DNA from: Sansalvadorimonas sp965221135
Lineage (GTDB): Bacteria > Pseudomonadota > Gammaproteobacteria > Pseudomonadales > Endozoicomonadaceae
DNA: 64,000 nt
Assembly (NCBI GenBank): GCA_965221135.1
Contig: CBDCRZ010000127.1
Span: 248,001 to 312,000 of the forward strand
Reading direction: 5' to 3'
Shown: piece after piece, positions 53,373-62,325 of the stretch
Position numbering within the stretch: position 1 is the first letter of the stretch
How the letters are laid out: each line of letters begins with the position of its first letter
Program-made: the position numbers and the translations under genes
The notes under the pieces: model-generated
The model's input: only the letters and a program-made list of their open reading frames with translations
Told to the model about the DNA's origin: nothing
The model's database searches: none

Positions 53373-54023
53373 GCGGCGTGTGACCCAGAGCAAAAAGCTC
53401 TGACCAAAAATTCCGGGCTCACGTTAAAGCATAAGGCTGCTACAGCAGCATTGAATGCCCAGATTGATGAACTGAAATCAGAGCTGGCGCACATGAAGCA
53501 CCTGCTTTTTGGTCGCAAGTCTGAGAAAACCAGTGCCTCTTCCAAGAAAAGCGGCAATTCAACTCGCCCACCTTCAAATCGTAAACGAGGCCGCCAGCCC
53601 GGGGTTCCCGGTAACGGGCGCAACCTTCACAACAATCTGCCTGTGGTTCATGAGCCAGTGGACCTGCCAGAGGAAGAGCAGCGTTATGCAGCCTGTCATT
53701 TACTTTTCAGGCCATTTTTCAATAGCTCTGGTTGCGATGTGATTGAAGTTGAAGTCAAGGCTCACGTAAGACGGGATTTTATTGATGCTCAGCGTGGCGA
53801 CCCTGAACTGGAAAAGTGGAGTGCCACCTGGGTGAGCAGGATTGGTCACTTATACCACCTGAACGACCAGCGCCTTAAAGTTCTGGGCGACCCTGAGCAG
53901 TTTTCAGCTCGACAACTGAAACTTGAGCGTCAGGTAGAGCAGATGGCAACCCAGAGGGATCAGGAACCCAAACGCCCAAAACTGCCAGTCAGAGCAAAAT
54001 GGTGGCGTTCAGGTGGTTGCTAG
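53373..54023 (+). pseudogene. IS66-family transposase remnant with internal deletion
   Basis: The N-terminal part is IS66 TnpC-like: a leucine-zipper-like helix (AQIDELKSELAHMKHLLFGRKSEK), a basic Ser-rich linker (RKRGRQPGVPGNGR), and part of the zinc-ribbon region (GCDVIEVEVKAH). The chain then jumps directly to VRRDFIDAQRGDPELEKW and IGHLYHLNDQRL, which normally come from the catalytic core after the first DDE Asp residues. The middle is missing, and the C terminus is cut at SGGC where the RAP-gene repeat unit begins. No good start codon (TTG 53451; frame open from 53373). Inactive. Confidence 0.85.
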
Positions 54024-54028
54024 AAAGG

Positions 54029-57000
54029 TTACCAGGCTGGCAAGTCATTCACTCTCAGGCCTTCATACTGGCTACTCATTTCCTGTTCGTCCATTGCATT
54101 TATCACCCGATCAACAAAGGTTCCAAGGCCTGCGACCGAGTCAGTCTCAACATAGGAAATACGTAGCACCTCAAACCCCAGGCCTTTGAGCATGTGATCT
54201 ATCAAACGGTCTCGCGCTCTTCTTTTTCCAGATTCTTTTGCAAGAAACTCATCGTTTTCCATTGTATCATCCTGAATATAATGATGGGGGCCATCGACCT
54301 CTATACACAAGGTTTTACCCACCAGAATATCAACTGGGAACCCTTCAATATTCACTTCCATAACAATATTTTGGTTTGGCAAAGCATTTTTAACAGCCTG
54401 GAACACTCTGTTTTGTGATGCTGAGACTTTCACCTTTTTTTCAGGAGCAGAAAGAGCAGGAGACACATCAATTTCCAGGTTAGAAATGCCTGCCCAGTAA
54501 ATATATGCAAATCTGTCTTGCCAGTGATGTGAAAGAAGGTCCCTGATATTTTCCATATCCATTAGCGGCTTAACAAAGATATCGAAACGGGGTGTCTCAG
54601 GATCATCCTTGACGAGCGGATTTTGTTTTGCACATAAATCCAGAACGGCCAGGTTCCATAAGACGTCGCCGACGCTATGCTGTAGAGAGCCGTCTGTGTC
54701 AATAAAACCAGACATATCACAAAGACGTTTAACCAGGAAATAGCCAAGCTTCAGCTGGTCGTCTGACAGAGATAAACGGCACAAAGCGTCAAGGGCCATA
54801 ATGATATCCTGTTCAGTCGGCGATATGTTCATAATGGCTTGAATCGAAGCTTGAACAACATCCTCCCCTATGACGTGTGAGCAATGAGACATCCCACTGG
54901 CCACCATGGCCAGTGGCTGGGCCGACCACTCCCTGGGGTCAGTCAAATTACGCCTTCCCACCTCTTCGGCCAGCGCCTTCCGGGTCGTGTCGGCGTCGTC
55001 ACCCGCCACCTGACTCAGGCCGTTGGTCACCATGGCCAGATGCTGGGCCGACCACTCCCTGGGGTCTGTCAAATCACGCCTCCCCACCTCTTTGGCCAGC
55101 GCCTTCCGAGTCGTGTCGGCGTCGTCCCCCGCCACCTGACTCAGGCCATTGGTCATCATGGCCAGATGTTGCGCTATCCAGCACTTAAGGTCTCCGGCAA
55201 GGGCACGCCTCCCCACTTCTTTGGCCAGCGCCTTCCGGGTCGTGTCGGCGTCGTCACCCGCCACCTGACTCAGGCCATTGGTCACCATGGCCAGATCTTG
55301 CGCTATCCAGCACTTAAGGTCTCCGGCAAGGGCACGCCTCCCCACTTCTTTGGCCAGCGCCTTCCGGGTCGTGTCGGCGTCGTCACCCGCTACCTGATTC
55401 AGGCCATTGGTCATCATGGCCAGATGCTGGGCCGACCACTCTTTGGTGTTGGTCAAATCACGGCTTCCCACCTCTTTGGCCAGCGCCTTCCGGGTCGTGT
55501 CGGCGTCGTCCCCCGCCACCTGCCTCAGGCCATTGGTCACCATGGCCAGATGTTGTGCTATCCAGCACTTAAGGTCTCCGGCAAGGGCACGCCTCCCCAC
55601 TTCTTTGGCCAGCGCCTTCCGGGTCGTGTCGGCGTCGTCCCCCGTCACCTGACTCAGGCCATTGGTCACCATGGCCAGATCTTGCGCTGTCCAGCACTTA
55701 AGGCCTCCGGCAAGGGCACGCCTCCCCACCTCTTTGGCCAGCGCCTTCCGGGTCGTGTCGGCGTCGTCACCCGCCACCTGACTCAGGCCATTGGTCACCA
55801 TGGCCAGATCTTGCGCTATCCAGCACTTAAGGTCTCCGGCAAGGGCACGCCTCCCCACTTCTTTGGCCAGCGCCTTCCGGGTCGTGTCGGCGTCGTCCCC
55901 CGCCACCTGCCTCAGGCCATTGGTCACCATGGCCAGAGGCTGGGCCGACCACTCCCTGGAGTCAGTCAAATCACGCCTCCCCACCTCTTTGGCCAGTGCC
56001 TTCCGGGTCGTGTCGGCGTCGTCCCCCGTCACCGGGCTCAGGCCATTGGTCACCATGGCCAGAGGCTGGGCCGACCACTCCCTGGAGTCAGTCAAATCAC
56101 GCCTCCCCACCTCTTTGGCCAGTGCCTTCCGGGTCGTGTCGGCGTCGTCCCCCGTCACCGGGCTCAGGCCATTGGTCACCATGGCCAGAGGCTGGGCCGA
56201 CCACTCCCTGGAGTCAGTCAAATCACGCCTCCCCACCTCTTTGGCCAGTGCCTTCCGGGTCGTGTCGGCGTCGTCCCCCGTCACCGGGCTCAGGCCATTG
56301 GTCACCATGGCCAGAGGCTGGGCCGACCACTCCCTGGAGTCAGTCAAATCACGCCTCCCCACCTCTTTGGCCAGTGCCTTCCGGGTCGTGTCGGCGTCGT
56401 CCCCCGTCACCGGGCTCAGGCCATTGGTCACCATGGCCAGAGGCTGGGCCGACCACTCTTTGGTGTCGGTCAAATCACGGCTTCCCACCTCTTTGGCCAG
56501 CGCCTTCCGGGTCGTGTCGGCTTTGTCACCGGCGACCTGACTCAGGCTATTGAGCAACATGGACAGCGTTTGGGCGTTAAATCCGCACTGTTTGGTTAGC
56601 TGCTGTTTTTGACTGCGGTGGATCACGGCTTTCATTATCCAGTCTAACGCTGTGGCGCCTTCTTGATATTTTGCTAATTTTGAAAACGCATTTGCCAAAA
56701 GAGCAAGGGCTTTGGGACTGGCTCGAAGCGGGTGCAGCTCTCTTTCTGTCATCTGGAATGCAAGATCTAAAAGCGCGGTTTTATGGCTCTCCCGATGTGG
56801 CCCGTGAAGTTGCTTTTTGAGTCGATTCACTTCGTTTGCCAGTGCTTCTATCTGTTGATCGAAACGCTCGGCGGAAGGGTTGCGGTAATATTGTCTCTTT
56901 CTGTCTGGTTTTCTTTTTGGATGTGTTCGAACTGTAGCCTCAGACGATTCCTGTTGTCGTGAAGGGACTTCGGCATGGGTCATTGATGTGGTCAATACAG

Positions 57001-57370
57001 GCGGCCACTGAAGCATTGATGATTCAGGAACAGGAGAGGCATGTGGCCGGATACCGGTACGACCGGGATACAGGGAAGCAGGTAAAGGCTTTACAATTGC
57101 CGCCCAGCTTTTCTTTGTATCTTTATCTGCTGCTGCGCATTTCTCTATCACGCCCCCTGACAGCGGTAGCATTAACCAAATAAAAAACAATTCTCTCCTG
57201 CAAAAGTGAGCACCAATATTCACGGTAAATCTCATCCTGTTGCCCGTTCGTTGAGGCTGTGCAGTAAAGGCAATGGCGGGATATATGGCAAGACGGCACA
57301 GGCCAAAAAGAGAAGGGAATACACAATCAGAAAACCGCCTCATATACCGACCATGATCCTCCAAAAGCAT
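54029..57370 (-). CDS. RAP-domain protein with 13 near-identical 42/43-residue repeats, copy 1
   Basis: 1113 residues from ATG 57370 (open frame to 57448). This ATG lies in sequence shared by both copies; the codons before it in copy 2 come partly from unique flanking DNA. A hydrophobic stretch (ELFFIWLMLPLSGGVIEKC) near residue 50 suggests a signal or anchor. A short coiled coil (QQIEALANEVNRLKKQLHG) follows, then 13 repeats (about 54905-56560) with consensus LAMVTNGLSQVAGDDADTTRKALAKEVG plus one of two tails: type A DLTDxxEWSAQ (42 aa) or type B ALAGDLKCWIAQ (43 aa). Order N to C: AAAAABBBABBAA. The C terminus is a RAP domain (FPVDILVGKTLCIEVDGPHH, then GFEVLRISYVE). RAP domains with helical repeats (FASTK, OPR proteins) act on organelle RNA; an RNA role here is inference. 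Confidence 0.85.
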   Translation of the reverse strand: MLLEDHGRYMRRFSDCVFPSLFGLCRLAIYPAIAFTAQPQRTGNRMRFTVNIGAHFCRRELFFIWLMLPLSGGVIEKCAAADKDTKKSWAAIVKPLPASLYPGRTGIRPHASPVPESSMLQWPPVLTTSMTHAEVPSRQQESSEATVRTHPKRKPDRKRQYYRNPSAERFDQQIEALANEVNRLKKQLHGPHRESHKTALLDLAFQMTERELHPLRASPKALALLANAFSKLAKYQEGATALDWIMKAVIHRSQKQQLTKQCGFNAQTLSMLLNSLSQVAGDKADTTRKALAKEVGSRDLTDTKEWSAQPLAMVTNGLSPVTGDDADTTRKALAKEVGRRDLTDSREWSAQPLAMVTNGLSPVTGDDADTTRKALAKEVGRRDLTDSREWSAQPLAMVTNGLSPVTGDDADTTRKALAKEVGRRDLTDSREWSAQPLAMVTNGLSPVTGDDADTTRKALAKEVGRRDLTDSREWSAQPLAMVTNGLRQVAGDDADTTRKALAKEVGRRALAGDLKCWIAQDLAMVTNGLSQVAGDDADTTRKALAKEVGRRALAGGLKCWTAQDLAMVTNGLSQVTGDDADTTRKALAKEVGRRALAGDLKCWIAQHLAMVTNGLRQVAGDDADTTRKALAKEVGSRDLTNTKEWSAQHLAMMTNGLNQVAGDDADTTRKALAKEVGRRALAGDLKCWIAQDLAMVTNGLSQVAGDDADTTRKALAKEVGRRALAGDLKCWIAQHLAMMTNGLSQVAGDDADTTRKALAKEVGRRDLTDPREWSAQHLAMVTNGLSQVAGDDADTTRKALAEEVGRRNLTDPREWSAQPLAMVASGMSHCSHVIGEDVVQASIQAIMNISPTEQDIIMALDALCRLSLSDDQLKLGYFLVKRLCDMSGFIDTDGSLQHSVGDVLWNLAVLDLCAKQNPLVKDDPETPRFDIFVKPLMDMENIRDLLSHHWQDRFAYIYWAGISNLEIDVSPALSAPEKKVKVSASQNRVFQAVKNALPNQNIVMEVNIEGFPVDILVGKTLCIEVDGPHHYIQDDTMENDEFLAKESGKRRARDRLIDHMLKGLGFEVLRISYVETDSVAGLGTFVDRVINAMDEQEMSSQYEGLRVNDLPAW
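55919..56422 (-). repeat. Four perfectly identical 126-bp repeats in RAP gene copy 1
   Basis: Units at 55919, 56045, 56171 and 56297 read the same over all 126 bases (type A, DLTDSREW). Other repeats in the array differ by several bases. Points to very recent tandem expansion or gene conversion. Confidence 0.95.
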
Positions 57371-57428
57371 AACCGGACAGGAAAAATCATTGCCTGAAAT
57401 GGTGGCGTTCAGGTGGTTGGTAGAAAGG

Positions 57429-60400
57429 TTACCAGGCTGGCAAGTCATTCACTCTCAGGCCTTCATACTGCCTACTCATTTCTTGTTCGTCCATTGCATT
57501 TATCACCCGATCAACAAACGTTCCAAGGCCTGCGACCGAGTCAGTCTCAACATAGGAAATACGTAGCACCTCAAACCCCAGGCTTTTGAGTATGTGATCT
57601 ATCAAAGGGTCTCGCGCTCTTCTTTTTCCAGATTCTTTTGCAAGAAGAAGCTCATCGTTTTCCATTGTGTCATCCTGAATATAATGATGGGGGCCATCGA
57701 CCTCTATACACAAGGTTTTACCCACCAGAATATCAACTGGGAACCCTTCAATATTCACTTCCATAACAATATTTTGGTTTGGCAAAGCATTTTTAACAGC
57801 CTGGAACACTCTGTTTTGTAATGCTGAGACCTTCACCTTTTTTTCAGGAGCAGAAAGAGCAGGAGACACATCAATTTCCAGGTTAGAAATGCCTGCCCAG
57901 TAAATATATGCAAATCTGTCTTGCCAGTGATGTGAAAGAAGGTCCCTGATATTTTCCCTATCCATTAGCGGCTTAACAAAGATATCGAAACGGGGTGTAT
58001 CAGGATCATCCTTGACGAGCGGATTTTGTTTTGCACATAAATCCAGAACGGCCAGGTTCCATAAGAAGTCGCCGACGCTATGCTGTAGAGGGCCGCCTGT
58101 GTCAATAAAACCAGTCATATCACAAAGACGTTTAACCAGGAAATAGCCAAGCTTCAGCTGGTCGTCTGACAGAGATAAACGGCACAAAGCGTCAAGGGCC
58201 ATAATGATATCCTGTTCAGTCGGCGATATGTTCATAATGGCTTGAATCGAAGCTTGAACAACATCCTCCCCTATGACGTGTGAGCAATGAGACATCCCAC
58301 TGGCCACCATGGCCAGATGCTGGGCCGACCACTCTTTGGTGTCGGTCAAATCACGGCTTCCCACCTCTTTGGCCAGCGCCTTCCGGGTCGTGTCGGCGTC
58401 GTCCCCCGCCACCTGCCTCAGGCCATTGGTCACCATGGCCAGAGACTGGGCCGACCACTCCCTGGGGTCAGTCAAATCACGCCTCCCCATCTCTTTGGCC
58501 AGCGCCTTCCGGGTCGTGTCGGCGTCGTCCCCCGTTACCTGGCTCAGGCCATTGGTCACCATGGCCAGAGGCTGGGCCGACCACTCTTTGGTGTCGGTCA
58601 AATCACGCCTCCCCACCTCTTTGGTCAGCGCCTTCCGGGTCGTGTCGGCGTCGTCCCCCGCCACCTGCCTCAGGCCATTGGTCACCATGGCCAGATGTTG
58701 CGCTATCCAGCACTTAAGGTCTCCGGCAAGGGCACGCCTCCCCACTTCTTTGGCCAGCGCCTTCCGGGGCGTGTCGGCGTCGTCACCCGCCACCTGACTC
58801 AGGCCATTGGTCACCATGGCCAGATCTTGCGCTATCCAGCACTTAAGGTCTCCGGCAAGGGCACGCCTCCCCACTTCTTTGGCCAGCGCCTTCCGGGGCG
58901 TGTCGGCGTCGTCACCCGCCACCTGCCTCAGGCCATTGGTCACCATGGCCAGAGGCTGGGCCGACCACTCTTTGGTGTTGGTCAAATCACGCCTCCCCAC
59001 CTCTTTGGCCAGCGCCTTCCGGGTCGTGTCGGCGTCGTCCCCCGTCACCGGACTCAGGCCATTGGTCACCATGGCCAGATGTTGCGCTATCCAGCACTTA
59101 AGGTCTCCGGCAAGGGCACGCCTCCCCACCTCTTTGGCCAGCGCCTTCCGGGTCGTGTCGGCGTCGTCCCCCGTCACCTGACTCAGGCCATTGGTCACCA
59201 TGGCCAGATCTTGCGCTGTCCAGCACTTAAGGTCTCCGGCAAGGGCACGCCTCCCCACTTCTTTGGCCAGCGCCTTCCGGGTCGTGTCGGCGTCGTCCCC
59301 CGTCACCTGGCTCAGGCCGTTGGTCACCATGGCCAGAGGCTGGGCCGACCACTCTTTGGTGTCGGTCAAATCACGGCTTCCCACCTCTTTGGCCAGTGCC
59401 TTCCGGGTCGTGTCGGCGTCGTCCCCCGCCACCTGACTCAGGCCATTGGTCACCATGGCCAGAGGCTGAGCCGACCACTCTCTGGTGTCAGTCAAATCAC
59501 GCCTCCCCACCTCTTTGGCCAGCGCCTTCCGGGTCGTGTCGGCGTCCTCACCCGCCACCTGACTCAGGCCACTGGTCACCATGGCCAGATGTTGGGCCGA
59601 CCACTCTTTGGTGTCAGTCAAATCACGGCTTGCCACCTCTTTGGCCAGCGCCTTCCGGGTCGTGTCGGCGTCGTCACCCGCCACCTGACTCAGGCCATTG
59701 GTCACCATGGCCAGATGCTGGGCCGACCACTCTTTGGTGTCGGTCAAATCACGGCTTCCCACTTCTTTGGCCAGCGCCTTCCGGGTCGTGTCGGCGTCGT
59801 CACCCGCCACCTGACTCAGGCCATTGGTCACCATGGCCAGATCTTGCGCTATCCAGCACTTAAGGTCTCCGGCAAGGGCACGGCTTCCCACCTCTTTGGC
59901 CAGCGCCTTCCGGGTCGTGTCGGCTTTGTCACCGGCGACCTGACTCAAGCTATTGAGCACCATGGCCAGCGTTTGGGCTTTAAATCCGCACTGTTTGGTT
60001 AGCTGCTGTTTTTGACTGCGGTGGATCACGGCTTTCATTATCCAGTCTAACGCTGTGGCGCCTTCTTGATATTTTGCTAATTTTGAAAACGCATTTGCCA
60101 AAAGAGCAAGGGCTTTGGGACTGGCTCGAAGCGGGTGCGGCTCTCTTTCTGTCATCTGGAATGCAAGATCTAAAAGCGCGGTTTTATGGCTCTCCCGATG
60201 TGGCCCGTGAAGTTGCTTTTTGAGTCGATTCACTTCGTTTGCCAGTGCTTCTATCTGTTGATCGAAACGCTCGGCGGAAGGGTTGCGGTAATATTGTCTC
60301 TTTCTGTCTGGTCTTCTTTTTGGATGTGTTCGAACTGTAGCCTCAGACGATTCCTGTTGTCGTGAAGGGACTTCGGCATGGGTCTTTGATGTGGTCAATA

Positions 60401-60773
60401 CAGGCGGCCACTGAAGCATTGATGATTCAGGAACAGGAGAGGTATGTGGCCGGATACCGGTACGACCGGGATACAGGGAAGCAGGTAAAGGCTTTACAAT
60501 TGCCGCCCAGCTTTTCTTTGTATCTTTATCTGCTGCTGCGCATTTCTCTATCACGCCCCCTGACAGCGGAAGCATTAACCAAATAAAAAACAATTCTCTC
60601 CTGCAAAAGTGAGCACCAATATTCACGGTAAATCTCATCCTGTTGCCCGTTCGTTGAGGCTGTGCAGTAAAGGCAATGGCGGGATATATGGCAAGACGGC
60701 ACAGGCCAAAAAGAGAAGGGAATACACAATCAGCAAACCGCCTCATATACCGACCATGATCCTCCAAAAGCAT
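57429..60773 (-). CDS. RAP-domain protein with 13 near-identical 42/43-residue repeats, copy 2
   Basis: 1114 residues from ATG 60773 (open frame to 60863, where the first ten codons are unique DNA). Almost identical to copy 1 outside the array: same hydrophobic stretch, same linker and the same RAP domain (IEVDGPHHYIQDD; one extra residue in DELLLAKESG). The array (about 58305-59960) also has 13 repeats but in a different order: BAAAABBABBAAA. Totals are equal (8 A, 5 B), which explains the equal unit length. Individual substitutions such as TPRKALA, KALTKEVG and KEMGRR are private to this copy. The stop lies 20 bp inside the longest possible frame of copy 1. Two promoters, or one transcript running through both, are possible. 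Confidence 0.85.
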   Translation of the reverse strand: MLLEDHGRYMRRFADCVFPSLFGLCRLAIYPAIAFTAQPQRTGNRMRFTVNIGAHFCRRELFFIWLMLPLSGGVIEKCAAADKDTKKSWAAIVKPLPASLYPGRTGIRPHTSPVPESSMLQWPPVLTTSKTHAEVPSRQQESSEATVRTHPKRRPDRKRQYYRNPSAERFDQQIEALANEVNRLKKQLHGPHRESHKTALLDLAFQMTEREPHPLRASPKALALLANAFSKLAKYQEGATALDWIMKAVIHRSQKQQLTKQCGFKAQTLAMVLNSLSQVAGDKADTTRKALAKEVGSRALAGDLKCWIAQDLAMVTNGLSQVAGDDADTTRKALAKEVGSRDLTDTKEWSAQHLAMVTNGLSQVAGDDADTTRKALAKEVASRDLTDTKEWSAQHLAMVTSGLSQVAGEDADTTRKALAKEVGRRDLTDTREWSAQPLAMVTNGLSQVAGDDADTTRKALAKEVGSRDLTDTKEWSAQPLAMVTNGLSQVTGDDADTTRKALAKEVGRRALAGDLKCWTAQDLAMVTNGLSQVTGDDADTTRKALAKEVGRRALAGDLKCWIAQHLAMVTNGLSPVTGDDADTTRKALAKEVGRRDLTNTKEWSAQPLAMVTNGLRQVAGDDADTPRKALAKEVGRRALAGDLKCWIAQDLAMVTNGLSQVAGDDADTPRKALAKEVGRRALAGDLKCWIAQHLAMVTNGLRQVAGDDADTTRKALTKEVGRRDLTDTKEWSAQPLAMVTNGLSQVTGDDADTTRKALAKEMGRRDLTDPREWSAQSLAMVTNGLRQVAGDDADTTRKALAKEVGSRDLTDTKEWSAQHLAMVASGMSHCSHVIGEDVVQASIQAIMNISPTEQDIIMALDALCRLSLSDDQLKLGYFLVKRLCDMTGFIDTGGPLQHSVGDFLWNLAVLDLCAKQNPLVKDDPDTPRFDIFVKPLMDRENIRDLLSHHWQDRFAYIYWAGISNLEIDVSPALSAPEKKVKVSALQNRVFQAVKNALPNQNIVMEVNIEGFPVDILVGKTLCIEVDGPHHYIQDDTMENDELLLAKESGKRRARDPLIDHILKSLGFEVLRISYVETDSVAGLGTFVDRVINAMDEQEMSRQYEGLRVNDLPAW

Positions 60774-60886
60774 AACCGGATAGGAATCATTGCCTGAAAT
60801 GGTGGCGTTTAAGTGGTTGGTAGAAAGGTTACCCTTCTGGGAAAGCTGTAGCGCTAAACGCACTGACAGCCAAGACTTAAAGACAT

Positions 60887-60920
60887 TAAAAAACCCACAG
60901 TTCTATGAAAACTGTGGGCT
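60887..60920 (-). terminator. Terminator of the adhesin-TolC operon
   Basis: On the minus strand AGCCCACAGTT, loop, AACTGTGGGT, then six T. Confidence 0.88.
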
Positions 60921-60944
60921 CCGCTATTTATTATCTTTGCAGGA

Positions 60945-62279
60945 TTATAAGCAGATATTTTCTACAGGCAGCGTAGCCCTCAGGCTGCTGATCAATGAAC
61001 CGGTGCTCTGCAGCAGACGATAGCGGTTAATAGCCAGATCATAACGAGCATTTAACTCACTCTGACGAGCGGTGAAGTATTCATTCTGACTGTCCAATAG
61101 ATCCAGCAATGTACGGGTGCCTATCAGAAACTGCTTATCGTACAGCCCTCTGGATTTCTGCGCCTGATAGACATGATCAGACAAAGGCACCAGGCGCTTC
61201 TCACCAAACTCAACAGCCACCCAGGCAAAACGCACTTCCTCTTCGACCTGGCGGCGAGCCCGGTGACTCACCTCCACCGCTTCGTTCACCAGCAAGCTGG
61301 TTTGACTACGACGAGCCTTATCGGCACCGCCATTATAAAGGTTGTAAGTCATATTGAGCTTTGCGGTATGGGTGTAAGTATCATCCTTACCGCCGTTGGC
61401 ATCAGTATCCCAATTTGCGCCCACTTCCAATTCCAGACGGGGCATATAAGTACTCCTGGAACCTTCATATTGTGCCTGCGCCGCTTCAATGTCAGCTGCA
61501 GCCAGTTTCAGCACAGGGTGAGAACGCCCTGCCATTTCCAAAGCCTGGGTCTGACTGGCAGGTAAAGAGGCAGGTACCTCGGGCATCACAAATGACTCAG
61601 GAAGATTACCAACGACCCGTTGATATTGCGTTTTTGCATCCCGCAGTACCGACTCAGCACTGATCTCATTGGCTTTTGCCAACACCAGACGACTCTCAGC
61701 CTGGGCAACATCCGCATCGTTGCTGCGTCCGCGGTTGCCCTGTTTGCGAATCAGGTCAACCACACGGGTGTGTTCCCGTACATTTTCATTGGCCAGTGAC
61801 ACGACAGCCTGCTGGCGTAAAACATTGATATAAGTTTGAGCGGCTTCCAGTGCGATATTTTCAGCGATGAAACAAACATCCTGAGCGGCAGAAGTCTGAC
61901 GGGCGACCTGTCGATCAACTTCACTCTCAACTGCATAACCATCAAACAACATTTGCCGTGCAGTAATAGACGCATCCCGACGGGTACGGTTCTGGTCTTT
62001 GTCTGATGAGCGGCCTGAAGCATAAGCCCCCAGTGTTGTGCTGTTTCTGGTGTTCTCGTACCCGATACCACCACGAAGATCGATACTGGGCAGATAGCCC
62101 GCCTGAGCCTGACGGACTTCATAGCGACGGGCGTCCGCCTCTGATGTGCGGATCCTGATATCCGGGTTAGTGGCCAGGGCTTCGTTGACTGAGTCCAGTA
62201 GTCCATTGGCCTGAACAAGCGTTGGTATACTCGTCAACACAGATACGGCCAGATATTTTTTAATACATACTTTACTCAC
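60945..62279 (-). CDS. TolC-family outer-membrane channel of a type I secretion system
   Basis: 444 residues. Sec signal (KKYLAVSVLTSIPTLVQA), then the TolC architecture: two long helical-hairpin halves with strands, for example VNEALATNPDIRIRTSEADA, QAGYLPSIDLRGGIGYENT, VAQAESRLVLAKANEISAES, then YMPRLELEVGANWDTDANGG and RRSQTSLLVNEAVEVSHRAR. Closest in layout to AggA/LapE-type TolC proteins that export large adhesins. GTG start with AAGGA seven bases upstream. It follows the adhesin gene by 46 bp on the same strand, so it almost certainly exports that adhesin; the ABC and membrane-fusion partners are not in this window. Confidence 0.92.
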   Translation of the reverse strand: MSKVCIKKYLAVSVLTSIPTLVQANGLLDSVNEALATNPDIRIRTSEADARRYEVRQAQAGYLPSIDLRGGIGYENTRNSTTLGAYASGRSSDKDQNRTRRDASITARQMLFDGYAVESEVDRQVARQTSAAQDVCFIAENIALEAAQTYINVLRQQAVVSLANENVREHTRVVDLIRKQGNRGRSNDADVAQAESRLVLAKANEISAESVLRDAKTQYQRVVGNLPESFVMPEVPASLPASQTQALEMAGRSHPVLKLAAADIEAAQAQYEGSRSTYMPRLELEVGANWDTDANGGKDDTYTHTAKLNMTYNLYNGGADKARRSQTSLLVNEAVEVSHRARRQVEEEVRFAWVAVEFGEKRLVPLSDHVYQAQKSRGLYDKQFLIGTRTLLDLLDSQNEYFTARQSELNARYDLAINRYRLLQSTGSLISSLRATLPVENICL

Positions 62280-62325
62280 TGAGCAATCCTTATATTTCTT
62301 GTTATAACTGTGATTATTAATTTCT

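Larger units (their letters stand above)
54001..60832. repeat. 3,400-bp tandem duplication containing the two RAP genes
   Basis: The junction sequence GGTGGCGTTCAGGTGGTTG followed by TAGAAAGGTTACC occurs at 54001, 57401 and, slightly diverged (GTTTAAG), at 60801. The spacing is exactly 3,400 bp each time. Unit 1 is 54001-57400, unit 2 is 57401-60800, and the third site is only the first 30 or so bases of a unit. The left edge of unit 1 abuts the IS66 remnant. Confidence 0.95.

Noticed and set aside
54884..56599. 571-codon open frame antisense to the RAP copy 1 array
   Set aside because: The array has a period that is a multiple of three, so an antisense frame free of stops in one repeat is free in all. 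An antisense frame of identical length (58287-60002) occurs in copy 2 for the same reason. No ribosome binding site or known motif.
54905..59965. CRISPR array
   Set aside because: The regular repeats are 126/129 bp coding units inside open reading frames, without unique spacers.
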